From Datisca glomerata (taxonomy: Eukaryota; Streptophyta; Magnoliopsida; Cucurbitales; Datiscaceae), in NCBI GenBank assembly GCA_003255025.1, contig QANY01013654.1, forward strand, positions 62,001 through 126,000: a stretch of DNA of 64,000 nt. The letters are read 5' to 3'. A program made the translations under genes and the position numbers. Shown in pieces: positions 61,608 to 64,000 of this stretch (its first letter is position 1; every line of letters starts with the position of its first letter). The notes beneath the pieces are model-generated. The model searched no databases. It saw only the letters and a program-made list of their open reading frames with translations, and was not told the DNA's origin.

Positions 61608-61999
61608 AACATGGTGGTGAACGCAAAAAAAGAAGGTGTGAGCGATTCAAGTATAATGCTGACTTGATTTCATTAAGCAATGGTCGCCTCATGTACTTCT
61701 GCGTCATGCATTATGTTTATCATATTCAAAATATGTTCACGCACAAATGAGTATCAAGTCTAAATTTGATTTTCATCTTATGAAATTATCACCGTTGAGT
61801 TTCTCAAGTGCAAGTAAAACAGTAATAAGGTTCCCCATGGTAGATATAATAATAACTGAAAAATAAAATATACATAATTCAATATAATTGAAATAAATAT
61901 CCAGAATTAGGAAAGTAAACGTGATACAAGAATGCAACAAATCAAACACATAAATATATCGTTTACTGGTCCACGATAAAATAACCTAACAATTAATGT

Positions 62000-63796
62000 G
62001 TCGTCTTAAGGTCGGTCATATTAATATTAGACTGTCTATGAGGCATTCTCATCCTTATTAATTAAAACTTAAAATATCTCATATTTTCTCTTTTAACAAT
62101 AAGGTATCGATTATTCAGTCAAGACACAATTATCCACATGAAAGCTTAATTGTGACTTTGTATGTGTAACCAATTATTTTTTCTGATTTCATGACTTGAT
62201 TTAGAATATGCTGCCTTGGGGTTAGTCAAAACTATACTACATCTCTTATTCCTATCTTTTTAAGAAGTCCAACATTGGTATTGATATAGCTTGAAACCTT
62301 CCTTAGGGGGATGAAAACAAAGCTATCTTAAGGCCCTCATTGTACCTCACAGTATTGACTAATAATAAAAACCATGAGTTACATTGACATGTCAACTTTC
62401 TCTCACTCACTATTTTAGAATAATGTGTTTCTATTTTAACTAATCAATTAATTTCAAATTAATTACTAGTTAAAAATAATAATCCTATGAATGTTAAATT
62501 AACAGTTAATCCAATCTAATTGGTCTAAGTAAATTTAACCTTGTTAAGAGCTTAAGTCATAATTGGATGAACTTAAATTAACTAATTAGTTGCATTCATC
62601 AAGATTTAGGAAAGCTCTTTTACTAAAGTTGGTTATCCTAAATGTTACTATAACATTTAGAGTGATGTGATTATTAAGTTTTAACTAATTAAAACCTATT
62701 AGTTTACACGCAATTGATTTATCAAAATGATTCATATAAACATATTAAGACATCCTAATAAATCATATTTCTACTGATAAGATGCATGATTAAATAAAAC
62801 TATGTGGGGTTTCATGTATGGCATGTGATCGACTAATGCATGGTCATATTATCAATCATATCACTAAATATTTATTTAACAACTAAATAAAATAATAATG
62901 AATTGAGTGACTATTGCGTATCTAAATTACAACCTTTGAAATAAAAAAATAAAATTATAAAGAGGACTTCAAGATTGCATATTTCCAAAATATCTCATTC
63001 TCCACCTAATCTCCATCTTTATAATCATCAAACTTCGAACAAAAAAATTTTAATTAAGAAAACTATTTTTCTTAATTAAAAACTGTCTCTATAATTATTG
63101 AATTTGACTTAGTCAATAAATAATTTCTTGACTTAGTCAAACTTGGGTCAAATCTGATCAGTTAATTAATCTTTAATTTTAATAAAATTAAAAATTAAAA
63201 ATTAATTTTAAAATTTAAAAGATAATAGATAGAGATAGAGTTATCATCAAACTCTGCAGTGATAGGGTAACTTGGTATCAGGGTTTCTACGAAGCTTCTC
63301 TAAATGTGAAAACAATTGTCACCAACGGTAGGACTCTCCTACCGCCGCCCATCGATGCCGGCCAACCATAGTCGCCACCGACCACTGCCACCGGTGTCAC
63401 TTTTCTGGCGAGCTCACCGCCTGAGCCGATTTTTTTTATGGAGCCAGCGCCGGAAATCATATTATCAGTCCCAGTGCCAGAATTCCCTAGGAAATCCTAT
63501 TTTTGTTTTTTTCTCCTTGTTCGTCTTGTGTGCTTTCGTCTTCTCATGATTAGGATAATTATATTTAATATTCAAAATACAATTATAAATATTCCTATGC
63601 CCCAAAACGAATTGCACAAGATCTCAGAGAAGATTAAAGAACAAAGCCTAACCCAATAATCACCATACGATTAACGATCCATTATTTAACCATACATTCA
63701 AAAACAAAACCATTTTTTCATTCACACATATCAAAATATATTATGAACAATGCAAGAATATCCACACAGTATTTAATATACAAATATATAATGACA
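62000..63796. other. Copia-3 leader region, no supported gene
   Basis: AT-rich sequence between gag and the primer site, about 1.8 kb, comparable to the leader of copia-2. Open frames at 63316-63659 on the + strand are antisense to the element and have no recognisable domain. Confidence 0.6.
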
Positions 63797-63810
63797 GCTC
63801 TGATACCAAT

Positions 63811-64000
63811 TGTTCGAAAAATGCGGCGCCCAGGCAGCGAATGCATTTTTAAAACGGTTTCTAAAAAATAAAAACTTTTATTGAAAACTATTTTCAGTCA
63901 GGATCTATTATATATTTATATATTAAATCAAAGACATACACTGATAGGAAACATATACATATTGTAGTCTATATCAAACGTCCTTGCAAATCAACAATCC
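63811..64000 (-). repeat. Copia-3 5' LTR, partial
   Basis: Begins on the + strand with TGTTCGAAAAATGCGG, which is the LTR end seen from inside, and shares CTTTTATTGAAAAC, ATTATATATTTATATATTAA and CAAATCAACAATCC with the 3' LTR. Cut by the end of the window. Confidence 0.85.

Larger units (their letters stand above)
56267..64000 (-). mobile_element. Copia-3: Ty1/copia retrotransposon, runs off the window
   Basis: A minus-strand element. The 3' LTR is at 56267-58168, pol is between, the primer-binding site TTGGTATCAGAGC is at 63797-63809 and the 5' LTR begins at 63811 and continues past the end. A purine-rich CAAGTGAGAGATT at about 58169-58181 precedes the 3' LTR. The left flank AGGAC (56262-56266) should recur after the 5' LTR, which is not in view. 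All frames are broken. The visible 190 bp of the 5' LTR differ from the 3' LTR at many positions. Confidence 0.88.

Noticed and set aside
30495..64000. Endogenous pararetrovirus (Caulimoviridae)
   Set aside because: Domain orders fit copia and gypsy retrotransposons with LTRs and tRNA primer sites; no movement or coat protein of that family is seen.

Overview
The window is nuclear DNA of a flowering plant, most likely a eudicot. The evidence is intron-rich plant genes (a B2-type mitotic cyclin, a plastid phosphoserine aminotransferase and the golgin GRIP), AT-rich intergenic DNA, and a dense layer of Ty1/copia, Ty3/gypsy, LINE, TRIM and MULE-type elements. I cannot name the species. There is no sign of operons, CRISPR arrays, plasmids or phage.

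Layout. About 1.5-4.8 kb (+): a complete 11-exon cyclin B2 gene with a cluster of M-phase (MSA-type) promoter cores. 5.2-7.1 kb: a decayed LINE. 8.2-9.5 kb: a GC-rich minisatellite and a broken ORF that may derive from a plant-mobile-domain protein. 10.7-13.6 kb (-): a decayed Tat-like gypsy pol. 14.7-16.0 kb (+): a complete, intronless phosphoserine aminotransferase gene. 18.7-28.2 kb (-): a complete 21-coding-exon GRIP gene, convergent with the aminotransferase gene, with a composite TRIM in one intron. From about 30.5 kb to the end the window is almost only transposons: copia-1 (30.5-34.9 kb, +), copia-2 (35.3-44.1 kb, -, with LTRs of about 1.7 kb), a solo copia LTR (46.2-48.4 kb, +), a MULE-type element split by a Tat-like gypsy (49.0-53.5 kb), small repeats and a gypsy LTR remnant (53.6-55.2 kb), and copia-3 (56.3 kb to beyond the end, -), whose LTR family matches the solo LTR.

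The three host genes are single, unrelated housekeeping loci and do not form a pathway: mitotic control, plastid serine synthesis, and tethering at the trans-Golgi. All three read through completely on my manual exon models. Every transposon reading frame is broken by stops or frameshifts, so none looks able to move by itself.

I found no convincing new biochemical system. The most unusual structures are the composite TRIM in the GRIP intron (two 238-bp units, inverted ends, a perfect 5-bp target duplication), the palindrome cluster in the solo LTR, and the gypsy-inside-MULE nest with a 9-bp target duplication. All coordinates were derived by eye; splice sites and element ends should be treated as models.
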